Source: Callipepla californica brunnescens (Eukaryota > Chordata > Aves > Galliformes > Odontophoridae). From it: a DNA stretch of 64,000 nt. The notes under the pieces were generated by a model. It did not search any database. It was not told the DNA's origin and was given only the letters and a program-made list of their open reading frames with translations. Where the stretch lies: the NCBI GenBank assembly GCA_023055505.1, contig JALIRH010000002.1:23070437-23134436 (forward strand), written 5' to 3'. This document shows, piece by piece, positions 1 through 23,304 of this stretch (positions within the stretch are counted from its first letter, which is position 1; every line of letters begins with the position of its first letter). The position numbers were made by a program, and so were the translations under genes.

Positions 1-199
1 CTTGAAGTTTTGTTATTCATAAATTTAAGGCTTATTTCCACAGTGCAAACATTAGGACTTAATGATTTAGTTTCTCTTCAGATTAACAAATAGTGGTCCA
101 TTTAGTTGGATGAGACATCAGATATTCCCAGAAGGGATCTCTCTCCCTTAAGGCTGTTGAAATCAGTTTCCAGAGGGTATAAGCTCAATTCTGTTTTCT

Positions 200-1230
200 A
201 CTGTTTTCTCTGCAATTGACTGGATCTCCAGCAATACCTACCAGCTGGTGAGCTTCTTTGCCACCTAGCTCCACATTACTGGCCCCAAAATCCCAATGGC
301 AAAGCATCCAGGTGACAATGTTCTTATGTGCATGTTGTGCATAGTCTTGAATCTCACCCATTTTTAGAGGTCAGATAGTAGTGGTGGTCATATTGTCTTA
401 CAGAACTCCAGAAAGCAGTTTTCCATCTTCAATACTTCCCCACAATACAGCAAAATGCATCAGTGAATAAGGTGTATTCTCACTTTCTGGTAATCTGTTG
501 TATGGCAGGGCCTCTTTCATGTGTGCTCCCTCTTCCCCCGATGAGATTTCAGTGTTTTCACCTTCAGGCCAGACCACAATGACTTCCAAGATTCCTGGGC
601 AACTGGTGCTCCCCATCCAAGCCCACAGTGTAATCAACACAATCAATCCACTTACTCCAAATAGGATGGTGTGCAGAGGGGACCTTCCCTTTAAACATCC
701 AATTTAGCAGTGGTAGCGGAGGTGCTAAATATAAGTTGTGCTTCAGTACCAATCACATCCAAAACGTGAACTAAGTATGCTGCAATTAGCTCCTTTTCAG
801 TTGGAGCGTAGCACGCTTCAGACCCATTACATCCTCAACTCTAAAACTCATGGAGCTGAACTCAGGTCCTCCCTGAAGATTGTTGCCAAAGGCATTAAGT
901 GACGCCCTTCTCCCAAGCTGCAGTGTAGAGAATGTTTTTTTACATCACATCCCATTCAGACTGGTCCCAGGGCTACTGCATGGGCTACGTCCCACTAAAT
1001 TTGTTCAAAAGGCTGTTGCTCAGGGCCCCACAAATGTAGATGGATTTTACCCCATCATGACCCAATGGCATCAGGGTGAACTACACACCAGTGTTTACCA
1101 GAACCTCCTAATTCTGTGGTTCTGATGTGCCAGGCCAACAAATCCACACAGACCAATGCACTGGATTGTCCCTCTCCTCCCACTGGCTGGAGGCAGGGCC
1201 CCTCTAATTTTTGTACCCATCATTTATTCA
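200..1230 (-). mobile_element. Degenerate endogenous retrovirus fragment (gag/pol-like, possibly class III)
   Basis: On the minus strand this stretch translates in several short open pieces, broken by stops and frame changes. The piece around 560-750 reads like the connection/RNase H part of a retroviral polymerase, and the piece around 220-360 reads like another internal retroviral segment. The open stretches at 398-646 and 564-752 overlap in different frames, which shows at least one frameshift. No LTR, primer-binding site or polypurine tract was recognised, so this is an internal remnant and cannot be functional. Class assignment (ERV-L-like) is by general resemblance only. It lies 0.4 kb beyond the DECR1 stop codon in the same orientation. 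It could instead be another reverse-transcribing element. Confidence 0.5.
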
Positions 1231-1575
1231 AAATCTTGTTCAAACTGTAATTAAGAGATATTTGCATAGACCCGAGAAGCCCCAAAACCCTGCAATATTT
1301 AAAAACATAACAGTAGATTATGGTACAGTTATGTAAGAAAATAACCAACTAATACCATAACGTTTTATTTCGTCTTTCTTAGTTTCACTTTTTTATTTAA
1401 ACTTCTTTAAATTTAATTAAAACGTTGTTCACTATTTATAAGAATAGGCTGCAGATGAAAAAAGACACGTTATATTCCAAATATGAAAACTTCAAAATAT
1501 TTTACTGGAATCAACACCATTTTGAAGGCCCCTTTCTCATTTGGTTATTTCTAAATATTCATGAATTAGTAGTGG

Positions 1576-1581
1576 TTTATT
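1576..1581 (-). promoter_or_regulatory. DECR1: Candidate poly(A) signal of DECR1
   Basis: The plus strand reads TTTATT, which is AATAAA on the minus strand, about 32 bases after the DECR1 stop. This would give a very short 3' UTR. A second AATAAA lies at 1364-1369 and more lie in the T/A-rich stretch after 1388, so the site actually used is not known from sequence alone. Confidence 0.35.
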
Positions 1582-1612
1582 TCCAGAAGTCAACATCATA
1601 GGGTTAGGCACT

Positions 1613-12315
<10,703 letters not shown>

Positions 12316-12787
12316 CTTGCGCTCCGGAGGCGGGGGTACGAGCGCCGGGGCGGTGCGGCCGTCCCCCGGCCCCAGTGCGCCCTGCCCGCGGACGCTTGTG
12401 CTGCCCGCTCCAGGGAGAGCAGCCCGCGTGTCCTCCGTGTCTGTTTAAACCTGTATGAAGAAAGCGGTCTCAAGCAGGGCTGATGCTGCGCAGCTCAAGA
12501 TCGCGATCCGCGGTTCTCAAAGATTAGAAAGCAGACAAGCGCATTAAAAACGTACCTACACCCTTCGTGTCTCGTGATCTAGAAGCGTGAGAGAAGGAAG
12601 GCTGACTGAGCTTTGCAAGGAAACCAGCTTTGTCTAAAAAGCGGTTATTCCACTGAATAAATACCAGTTCTGTTTGGGTGGTAGCTGGTTCGGAGTTTAG
12701 GAAGAGTTTGAGAATACGTTAGATATTCGGGCATCAGATCTCTGGTTGAAAACAAGCTGGGAGGTCTACAGGGCAGAAAATACCCAA

Positions 12788-12952
12788 TCTTTTATTTTTT
12801 TATTATTATTATTTTTATTCATTTATTATTTTTTTTTTCATTTTTATCTTTATTTATTATTTTTATTTTCTATTTTTTTCATTTTTATTTTTATTTATTT
12901 TTTATCTTTATTTTTTATTTATTTTTTATGTTTTTATTTTTTTTTTAATTTG
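12788..12952. repeat. T/A-only low-complexity tract
   Basis: About 165 bases almost entirely T and A, built of irregular TTTTTATT and TTATTT units with only scattered C and a single G. It lies between the DECR1 and NBN promoters. Open reading through it encodes only Phe, Ile, Tyr and Leu runs and is not a gene. Confidence 0.9.
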
Positions 12953-13960
12953 TGGAGGAAAAAAAAAGTCATTAAAAACCTAGAAAAGCACGTTCTGAAA
13001 GTGTCTCACTAGCTCTAGCCTTCTACAGAGAGAATTGTCTCAACAATCTGTTACAGAAACACCATGAGGAAATGAGGATGCGAACCTTGGCAAACAGGAT
13101 TCACGCTTTCAAGGGACTGGCCAGGTGTGACAGTGGTTGTAAACTTGTATTCCTACAGTTTCTGCTACGGCAACTACATGAATTAAAGTAACGTTAACTC
13201 CTCAGGATGAAGTTTAGAAATAGTCCAAGAAACAAAAGGCTACTAAGAAAAAAAATGCTCAGTGCGTATCAGGAAAGAGAAAGCTGGCACAACTAAGACA
13301 TGGTGCAGATCTATGTTTCTGTTCAGGGTAAAAGATATATGGTGGATCACCGCAATATTCTGTTTAGATACTGCTTCACTGGGCTTGATGGACTGCTGTG
13401 CTATTTCACCAGTTAATATATTGAGTTAAGCCTGTAGGTTATATGGCCATCTGAAAGGCCTATTTCTGTGCTGGTAGCCACTGAGGAAATTAAGTTTTGA
13501 ACCCTGATGAATCATTTGTGATCAGAAAAATAAAGAAAGACGTGGAGAATCAAAAACTTAAAGCACGGGCAGTCCTTAGGTCAATCAGGATCAGATAAGC
13601 AGTGAGAAACTCAAGAAGTCTAGAAGGAAAATGGGAATCAATAGGAAAACACAACAGCAGAAAATGAAATCGGGTAAATGCAAGGAAATGGAGAGCATAA
13701 GGGTTATGATATGATTTACAGGATTCATACAGTTTCTGATGATGATGATTTGTCATATGAAATTGTTATCACAAAAGCCAAGCCAAAGGGATAAGAATAA
13801 TGATAACGAACAGTACAGAGAATATTTAAGTACCATTATAGAAAGCTGAAATATAGCCTCATCTAGGACGCACCATACAATTTTGGTCACCCTAGTGAAA
13901 AATGGAAATCGCAAAATTACGAGGGACTGAAAAAATGAGCCAAGACAATGAAGAAATCTT
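12953..13960. other. DECR1-NBN spacer, no gene seen
   Basis: Unique-looking intergenic sequence between the A+T tract and a CR1 fragment. Open frames on either strand are short and have no splice-site context. Nothing further recognised. Confidence 0.6.
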
Positions 13961-13964
13961 GTCT

Positions 13965-14123
13965 GCTTGGCTGTGGATGCCCTCTCCCTGGAAGTACTCG
14001 AGGCCAGGCTGGACGGGGCAGTGACAACCTGCTCCAGAAGGAGGTGTCCCTGCCTACAGCAGGGGGTTGGAACTAGGTGATCTTGAAAGTCCCTTCCAAC
14101 CCAAACGATTCAATGATTCTATT
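13965..14123 (+). repeat. CR1 LINE 3' end
   Basis: Sense CR1 tail: 'ctggaagtactcgaggccag', 'gcagggggttggaactaggt', ending in 'caatgattctatt'. It abuts the upstream edge of the NBN CpG island. Confidence 0.9.
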
Positions 14124-14169
14124 ACACAACTTTAAGATTCCACCCGAATGACACTCCGGATTGACATCT

Positions 14170-14650
14170 CTGAGAAGGGCGCAGCCCCAGGCCGGGCAGA
14201 GCAGCCCTCTCTGGGGCGGGCCGAGCCTTCCCGGTGCCGCCGCGCATGCCCGCCGGGTCGGGCTGCAGTGGTTGAAGCGGCTGTGGCGGCACCACGTGGC
14301 GCTCCCCGCTCTCCCGCACGGCCGGGCGCGGTGGCGGGGCGGGCGGCGGAGCAGCGGCGGTTCTCCGTTCCCCAGCCGGGGGAGCACCGGGCAAACCGCA
14401 GCCCCTCGCGGGGCCCCCGCCGGCCGCAGGATGTGGAAGCTGGTGCCCGCCGCAGGACCAGGTGAGGGCACCGCGGGCGTGGGGCCCTTCCACGCCGCTC
14501 CGCGCCCGTGCTCAGGCCGGCCGCCCCGCCTCCTCCCTGGGAGGCCCGGCTTTCGCTTTCCGTTGCGGGAACTCCCTTTTTCACGGAACGCCGATCGCGG
14601 CGGCCGTGCTCTGTTAGCTTTGCTGGCGATTTCCCCCAGGGTTGCTGCCG
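14170..14650 (+). promoter_or_regulatory. NBN: NBN CpG-island promoter
   Basis: A CpG-rich block enclosing NBN exon 1 and the start of intron 1. It has no TATA box, several GC boxes, an NRF1-like half palindrome (CGCGCATGCC at 14241-14250) and an E-box at 14293. It is 1.8-2 kb from the oppositely directed DECR1 promoter, so the pair is divergent but not a compact shared promoter. Long open frames on both strands here are a by-product of GC content. Confidence 0.8.
14293..14298. promoter_or_regulatory. Canonical E-box CACGTG upstream of NBN
   Basis: CACGTG lies 133 bases before the NBN start codon, inside the CpG island. MYC/MAX and USF proteins bind this hexamer, and mammalian NBN is reported as a MYC target. 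Whether the site works here is inference. Confidence 0.55.
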
Positions 14651-17600
14651 CCAGCGGCCCTGCAGGACCTGGAGAGCTGAGCCCACAGGCAGAGGTCGCT
14701 CAGTCTCTCCCTCCAGGAATGATGCCTGACTTTTACGTTGATGTTTCAGGGACCAAGTGTTGAACTTGAAACGTGTTTCTTGAATGCGCTTTTGACACAA
14801 TTGTCACTGCACCGTTGTTCCTCGGTTTCTTTATCCCTGGGAGTTTCGATATATTGGTCAACTTGGAGCAGCCTTTTCACTTAAATGCTTTCTCTTACAA
14901 AAGCAGTCACCACTGCATCTGCTTTTTGTTTCCTCCTTCATTGGGAGTGACTTAAGGATGCTTAGTTTCCATCTTATTGACAGCACTGACTATCTGCACT
15001 GTAATGAACAGTTTGATGTATTACTATACGAAAAACTCCAGCAAAAGACAAAACATTGATATTGTGATTGTCATCAGAATGATGAGTTCTGCGCTGTTCT
15101 AATTTGGATAGTTGTTTGTACTAGAATTTAATCTCTAATTCATTCATTTTCATAAGAGAAACTCCACTGCTTGCAGATGTCCTGTGTCATTTGGATGTCT
15201 GAAAGCCATGCACTCTTAAGTGATCTAGATGACAAAAAGCTGCAGCATAGGTCAGAGACTGAACTTACTAAGTATCTGTTTGCTTTATGATGCAGATCTT
15301 TCAGCATCCTTAGAGAGACGCTTATATAAGTTATATACTGTTAGTAAGTTATGTACCTGTAAAGTTCGTGTTCTCTGTGCTTCTATGAAGTAGTAATACT
15401 TGATAGAATAATGCAAGTTATAGTACAGAAATGTGGTACTGCTTTGTTTATTATGTAATAATAACAGAGTAAGAAACAAGTTTTGTCTATAAATTAAATG
15501 CATGATTCTGGTCAGGCTAATAAATGATGTGTGACAAGGTACAGACAACTTAACAAACTTAACTTAACAGGTACTTAAACTTAACAGGTACTTAACAAAC
15601 TTCTGAATTGATTCTAGGTACGTTGGGTATTTTGGACTTTCTTCTAAATGGATATTTTTCTGTCTCTTGTTTATTTTCAGGGGAGCCATTTCGACTTTTA
15701 GTCGGCACTGAATATGTTGTTGGACGCAAAAATTGTGCAATTCTAATTCAAGATGATCAATCAATCAGTCGAAGTCATGCAGTTCTGACAGTAATTCGTC
15801 CTGAAACAACCCATGTAAGTAGCCAGCACTTTACTGCATTAAAATAGTGTTGTTAACTCAGGATACCATGACAGTACAGTTGGAGTAGAACCACTGATCA
15901 TCTATCTTTTCTTAGTCTTGATTTATTTTTCCCTGCATTGCTTGTTTGTACTGAGAAATCCACTGGCATTTGAGCATTCCTTTTATCCCAGAGTGCAAGT
16001 TGATTAGGTATTTGTATTAACACAGCAGGAAAATCACGCAATTACATTTCAGCATATAAAAAAACTTTACTGCAGGTTTAGTTCTGGAATGCGTGTTTCA
16101 CTCCACATCATTAATTCTGTATTTGATTAGGGAGCTGTGGAAAAGAAAAATGTTCCTTGGAGAATTAGCAGCTGGCACTTTGCTGTCAATTACATGTTGC
16201 GGTTTCGCTGGATATTTTCAAGCCAATCAACGAGAATTCCTTTTATGTTACCCATTTCTGATAAACAGTCATGCTTATTTGTGTTTATTTTCAGAGCCAG
16301 TCCGTTTCTGCCCCTGTGTTAACAATAAAAGACACCTCCAAGTATGGTACATTTGTTAATGGATCAAAGTTGAGTGGCACTTCAAGGTCTTTGGAGTCTG
16401 GTGACAGAGTCAATTTTGGAGTGTTTGAGAGCAAGTTTAGGTAAGAAGTACTCGGTCTAATGATAAAATACTAAGTAGACAATAACAGCTTTCAAAAAGA
16501 GTGTTATAGCACATCGTGCAACTTGATGAGTAGAATGCTAAGGGAATTTACATGTTGAGTCTTTAGAAAGCAGAGAAAATGGATAATCCTTTGCTGCATT
16601 CTGCATCCTGCTTCTTAAACCCCTTTTTAGTACATATTTTGTTTATAATTCATTTTGAGATACAATTTTAATTTTTTAAGAAAATTGTAGTTTATTTACC
16701 AATGCCATTTTAAAAGATGTCATGTCATGACTTCCATGGTTGATATGATTATATAAATATTTTCTCCTTTCTAGCCTACAGCAAATCAATATTCTGTAAT
16801 TCTAAATGACAAAGGCCTATGTTCAAGTGTAAGAGCAGTCATAGAAAAAAGTTTCTTGACCTTGCATTCTACAAAACTCACGCCTTTCAAATACTGATCT
16901 GTTCACGAACTGTTCTGTTGAGCATACTTCTTGCCTTGGGAAATACATGCTGGATTTTTTTCCAACATTTCCAGATCTCAAACCTTGCGGTGTTCTTCAA
17001 GCACTGATTCTATTGGTGCCTGTGCTCTTTCTTGAGATGACAGTCTCGAGAACAAACATTTCAAATATCAAATTAAAATGCTGTTTATTTTTCTGAATAG
17101 AAATTAGTTATTTACTTTCATCAGGAAGTTTTAAAGCACAGTCTTCAATCCGTATAAGAACTGCAGGGGTCTGTTTATTTACTGATGGGAATTCCCTGTG
17201 AAACAGCAGTGATTCCTAAGACAGCTTTGTTCACCATAATGCTATGTCATAGCTACTGAAGCATATCTCTTTTACTTGTTCTTTGCAGAGTAGAATATGA
17301 ATCTTTAGTTGTCTGCTCCTCATGTTTAGATGTTGCTCAGAAAGCTGCTTTAAATGAGGCCATCCAGCAGCTCGGAGGGCTTGTTGTGAATGAATGGACA
17401 AAAGAATGTACTCACCTTGTAATGGCATCAGTAAAAGTTACTGTTAAGGTATGTTGAGTTTTTGCATATGGATAGGGTTGGTTTGAAGCTTTCCAATTAA
17501 TGTGAAATTCTAGACCAGCTCAAGATTGTGGCAAGGCTTTGTTTTATTTTAGTTAGTCAACATTTTCCTCTATGATGTCAACTCTTCCACATTTATGAAG

Positions 17601-20600
17601 AGATTCATGTTGGAGGGAGAGAAAATGGAAAGAAAGTTGTTTAGGGAAGAGAGTGAGAAGAGTATGGAGAGAGAAAAGTGTCTCTCTGTTCAAAATGCCA
17701 TTTTAAAATGGAGTGAAAATGGAACAGGGTATTTGAAAATTAAGAAATTTAGGGATACAAAGGAAAATCTTTTTTTCTCCCTCCCAGCGTTGCTGTAGCG
17801 TGTGTGGGAAAACCTGTCTATCATTAAAAAAGGTGGTCTAGTTGGTTAGTTTGGTTCTTCTGTTTGTGCAGTTGTTCTTTTTTGTTTATTTGTTTGTCTG
17901 GTCTTTCTTTTATCACTTTGTTAAATTTCTCACTGATTCAGTGCCACAGTTGATGAGTCTGTTGAATCCCTCCCACTGTACTCTAGCTCCCTCTCCTGTG
18001 CTGTCTGTGTCTTTCATACACCCGCCCAGTAATTTGTATCAGAGAGCTCACCTGGAGGAAAAGCTAACATCGCCCTACTGAGGGTACTAGGATGGATAAA
18101 AAATACCAACGAAAAATGGTTTTATTTTGCTGAGAGCCCACACAAATTTTTTCTTTCTGATTATGGAACTTTATATCTAAGTTAAAAGAAACGTTAAAGG
18201 TAACATAGTTCTATTTCTCTAAAATAAATCTGTCTAATCAGATGTATTTGCTTAGATTTTGCTCTTTCATTTTAATTACCATTCTAAATATTTGCCTAAT
18301 GTAGAGGCTTGATGTATACTGTTTTTCCCATTTTTACTATGTTTTTTTACTTTCAGATGAAGAACAGAGTTTTTCTTAGTGTTCATTTTGCTTGTCACCA
18401 ACTTTCTTCTAGATTTTATGTTAACTTTCAGATAGTTTCATAGAAGTGCACTTTAATTGGGAAGAATGTTTAGCCTTTACAATTTTCAGTTCACTGGTTA
18501 TATCCAGTATAGTTGAACAAATTGAGCATGAGTGTTTATTTAGTCCCTTTGTGTACAAAAGAAAAATAAGGCAAAAAATCAACCAACCAAAAGAACAACA
18601 ACACAGTGTCATTGCTTCGTGTATTGGAGCTTTAGTTCTTATGAAGACTGTTGCTGATTTTCATTTGTTGCTATATACATTTCCATAGCAAAACTGTCAT
18701 TTGTTTTTTCCATGTCAAAATCAAATAGCGTTATATCTGTGTGATGTCGTTCACATCGCTAAGATATAGCTTTGTGTGTATAGATGTGTTTGTGTGATCT
18801 AAAATAAAGCTGCAGTCAGTTGAACTGTATTCTAGTTAGTCTTCTTCCTAATGATAAACGTGTTTTCTCTCTTCTCAGACGATATGTGCTTTGATTTGTG
18901 GACGACCAATTATAAAACCAGAGTTTTTTAATGAATTAATCAAAGCTGTTCAGTCCAGGCAACAGTTGCCAACTCCTGAAAGGTAAGTATTGCTTTCAGT
19001 GTCACAGAATTTATTTTATTTGAGTTAGATATCAAATAATTGCTCACTTATCTGCTGATGCTTCATAGAATATGTGACTTACAGTAGCTTTGCTTGCGGA
19101 AGAATGGCTATCATTTTAATCTTTAGGCAATTTTCTTCTCCTCCCTAGATTCACGAAGTGAGCTTTTGGATTTGATTATATGCTTAGAGATGTTACTAGC
19201 TCTAGAGAGGAACATGTTTTCAGACAGGTTGCTATAGCAATCTCTATGGTAATATCTTTGAAGCATCACTGAAACTCTTTTGGGAGTTGATAGATTAAAA
19301 TGAAGAAAATTAGATCTGTGTGAAAGACACTGTATTATCCTTATTTCATTATAAAAACATTTTTCCAGTAAATGGTTAGATTATGAGTTTAGTCATAGAA
19401 CTGTAAAATCCTTTAGGTTGAAAAAGACATTCAAGATCGTTAAGTCCAACCATCAATCCAACCTGACCTGCCACATTCCATCACTAAATCATGTCCCTCG
19501 GTGCTACATCCACCTGTCTTATAAATTCCTCCAGGGTTGGGGATTCCACCACTTTGCTGGGCTGCCTGATGTAATACTTGACAACACTCAGTGGAAAAGA
19601 AAAATACTTCTAATGTCGAATCTGAACCTCCCTTGGCACATCTTGAGGTCATTTTTTTTGCATTCTGACTCTTGTTACGTGAGAAAAGAGCTTGTATGTT
19701 TTGATCAAAGCAAGTTAACTTGAAGAAAATAACAGATCCTTATTGTTTGTTTTCTTCAGAGAGACCGAGATTAATGTGGGTTAGCCTTCACCGTGTGAGA
19801 GTCAAATACAGTTAAAATAATTTGAGAAGAGTATTTTTACTTCAGAACGAATAGTAGTTATTTTGGTTACTCTATGTCCTTTTGAACCTTTGAAATGAAT
19901 AATAGCCTTTTGGTCATTCTGTGGTCCACATAGAAAAGTATAAAATAATAATCCCTTTATTGTATGAAAGAATTTCATCTGAGCCTATATTACTATTATT
20001 TTACCCTGAAAAGGTGGGCTTTTTTTTTTTTTTTTTTTAAATATGAACAGGTGACTTATGCAGGAGGTAAATTTGCATTATGCATCTTTAAAAGGTAAAT
20101 TCCATGGGTACGTGTTCTTTGTCATTTCTACTTCTTGTATGCTTTGAGAGGCTGTAATACTTGGCATTTGGATCTGGGGGTCCTTGTGGTTGAAAAAATG
20201 AACGTGAGCCAACAATGTGCTCTTGCAGCCAATGGTATCCTGGGCTCCAACAGAAGAGGGGTGGCCAGCAGGGACAAGCAGGTGATTGTACCTCTCTAGT
20301 CTTCCCTCATGAGTTCCCATCTGGAGTACTACATCCATGTCAGGATGTCTGTTACAGAACACGGCAGTGTCATTTTAGAACAACACAGGTGCCAACCTGG
20401 GGCAGTGGGCAGCAAATACTCTTTAGTTTCCAGGTGCTGTTTTACATTTGCAGGTTTATTGAGATCATCTTAGAGTGGTACGGAGTGGTCCTCAGTTACA
20501 CAAGCAAGGGAAGCTTCACAAAATATAACTTTTCCATCTAATTGGAGTTAATGTTCTTATACAAACACATAAAAAAATTTGTATTCTCAATCATTGCCAT

Positions 20601-23271
20601 TCTCTCTAGAATATTGGGCATAAAGATTTCTGGCTGATTCTTTTTAGGAGAGCTAATACAAGCCATTAAAAGCATCAGTTGATTTTGCGGTCTGAAATTT
20701 GCTTGATCTATTGTTCCTTTTCTGTAAAGGAGAAATAGTAGTTTGAGCTTTTGAAACAAGGGTGCTGTTATCCATTGTTTTAATATGAAAATATCAATGT
20801 AATTGAGTTGTTGAGTGCTCTGTAAAATATAATCTGACGGATGTGTTTCCCTTTCTTTAGCATTTTTGTTATCTCTTGGTACTCTCAGAGGAATTGAGCT
20901 CGCTACATTTGATTGACACTAGCAATATATCTTTTATTTAGCTTTCAAAGAGAGAATTCTGCATCAGGCTGAATAAGACAGCTGTTGAGATCTGTATTTA
21001 AAATAATTACAGTACAGGAGATCTTATAAGATGTAGCTTGTGGGAAAATACTGAAAATTTACACAGCAGCAGCTTCTATTCAGTTCCTGAGAATATTATG
21101 TTGGACAGTGTAGTTAGAGCTGACCTGAGCTAGTACACTGATGGGACACTAAACAACTCAGGGCAATACTAATTTGGATCTGAAAGAAGAAAGTCATATT
21201 GGGGTGGGAATGCAGAGTGATACTTAATAAAACCTTACTGCTGTAGAACTGATTCCTCAAAAATCTTTGTGTTGGTGAAATATTGAAGTTCCAAAACATT
21301 ACACCTCCTCTTGGTTTATACCAAGACTTCAGAGCACTGCAGTATATGCACGTAATTGGCTTCTTATTCAAGGCTTTTTGTGGTGAAATGTATTACCACA
21401 GTCTTCTGCTACTCACCTGTTAAGTAAGAAAAATGTCCAGATTGCTAACAGCTACATAGGCACAGCCCTGTATGAAATACAACGAAATAATAGAAACTGC
21501 ATTCTCCCTTCTTAGTCATTTTTTGTTTTTTAAAGATGTCTCTGTCTCCTGTATTTATTCCAGTTTGGTAACTGTTTCTGTGTTACTCTGTATCAGACTC
21601 GGATGGTCACTGAAAGTTATCAAATACTAATTTATTTCTTATTTTTTTGAAACCTGGAATTCATGTTTGTTAATTGTGTATGTAAACCTTGAGGAATGAA
21701 TTGGGAGAACATAGAGCAAAGGTCATTTAAAATTAACTGTCATTATTTTAGTGTGCTCTGGCTTATCATCATTGAATTATGGATTATGAATGCAGTGGAA
21801 AATATACAAGCTTAGTGTACACTTTCCCCCAGTTGTTGTTCTTGTATTTATTGAGATAGAAAGTGTTGGTCTAAGCTTAGATATCGAGAAATGGGAGATT
21901 CTGTTTTCCATTAGTCCCTTGAAGAAATATTTATATAAATATCTTTAACAGAAACAAAGCAGTGCAGTATTTTAACGTCCCAGCTTTAAGCAAAAACAGA
22001 AGGGAATGTCAACCAGTACTGAAACAGATAACTAAATTTGGTAACTTTAATCTTTGGTTTTTACAGCTTTTATCCTCCAGTTGATGAACCTTCCATTGGT
22101 ATTGATAACCTGGATTTATCGGGGCATCCTGAAAGGAAAAAAGTATTCAGTGGAAAAACTTTTGTATTTCTGACTGCCAAGCAGGTAACTGGGTTTCACA
22201 CTGCAAAGATGTTGGGGGGAGAGCTAAGCATGTATTCTCTTTTCTCTAGATTCAGACTTGTTCTGGGTCACTCGGTTAATATTTCTGTATATTTTATCTT
22301 TCTACAAGATAACTACCAAAGTAAGACGAAATGCAGGAGTAGAAACGGAACACATCAGTTCTGCCGTAATACATAGCATAGTATGCTCGTAGGTTAGCAT
22401 ACTTCTCAACAGACTCTATTTTAAGATTTTTTTAATTGCATTCTTTTCTTAGCACAAGAAACTGGGTCCAGCAGTTATTCTTGGAGGAGGGGAAGCAAAA
22501 CTGATGACGGAGGGAAGAAAAGAAACTTCTTCACTGGTTTCTCCTGAAGTTTGTGTTGTTGATGTTGGAATGACGAACTCTCAGGTCCTAGGATCCGAGT
22601 CCATGAGAAGCTGGACGGATTCCATTCTGACTGTGTTGGAAAGGTGAATAGTTGTTCTCTTGCACAGAAAGGGGATTATGTTAGAATTTCTGCTGTGATT
22701 TTAGTCAGTGTATTTGCATATATGAAAGTGCTAGTGTGCTTAGACAGTGGCTCCTTTCTTAAGTAAGTACATAGCACGGTAACTAAAATTTCTGTGAGCA
22801 GGAAAGAAAGGATTCCGCAGCTCTGTGTTTTGATGTTTTTTGGGGGGAGGTTCCTCTACTCATTGAGTTGGTTTGAAATTAGAGAAAGCAAGCTCTGTTC
22901 CAGCTTTAAAAAAAAAGTTAAAAATGAAAGAGTGGTCAGGCACTGGAATGGCCTGTCTAGGGAGGTGGTTGAGGCACCGTCCCTAGCACTGTTCAAGAAG
23001 CGTTTAGATGAGGTGCTAAGGGATTTGATTTAGTAGCTTGGTGGGTAGGGATGGTGGTGTGAGGATGGTTGGACTAGATGATCTTGTAGGTCCTTTCCAA
23101 CCTGATGTATCTATGAATCTATGAATATTCTAAAAATGGGGGATATATCATCTTTGTTTCTTTTCTCAATAGTCATACATATTTCATGTTTTCTGTGAAA
23201 TATGGGGCACTTGGAGGCTGTGCTCATTGCTGTCTATCTACTTGCATGTAATGATTGTGAAAGGCAGCTTG

Positions 23272-23304
<33 letters not shown>

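Noticed and set aside
12746..13012. 88-codon open frame
   Set aside because: It reads through the T/A tract and gives only runs of Phe, Ile, Tyr and Leu.
14073..14800. Long overlapping open frames on both strands (up to 222 codons) around NBN exon 1
   Set aside because: They follow CpG-island composition, are rich in Ala, Arg, Pro and Gly, and no domain is visible. Only the short NBN exon 1 is supported.
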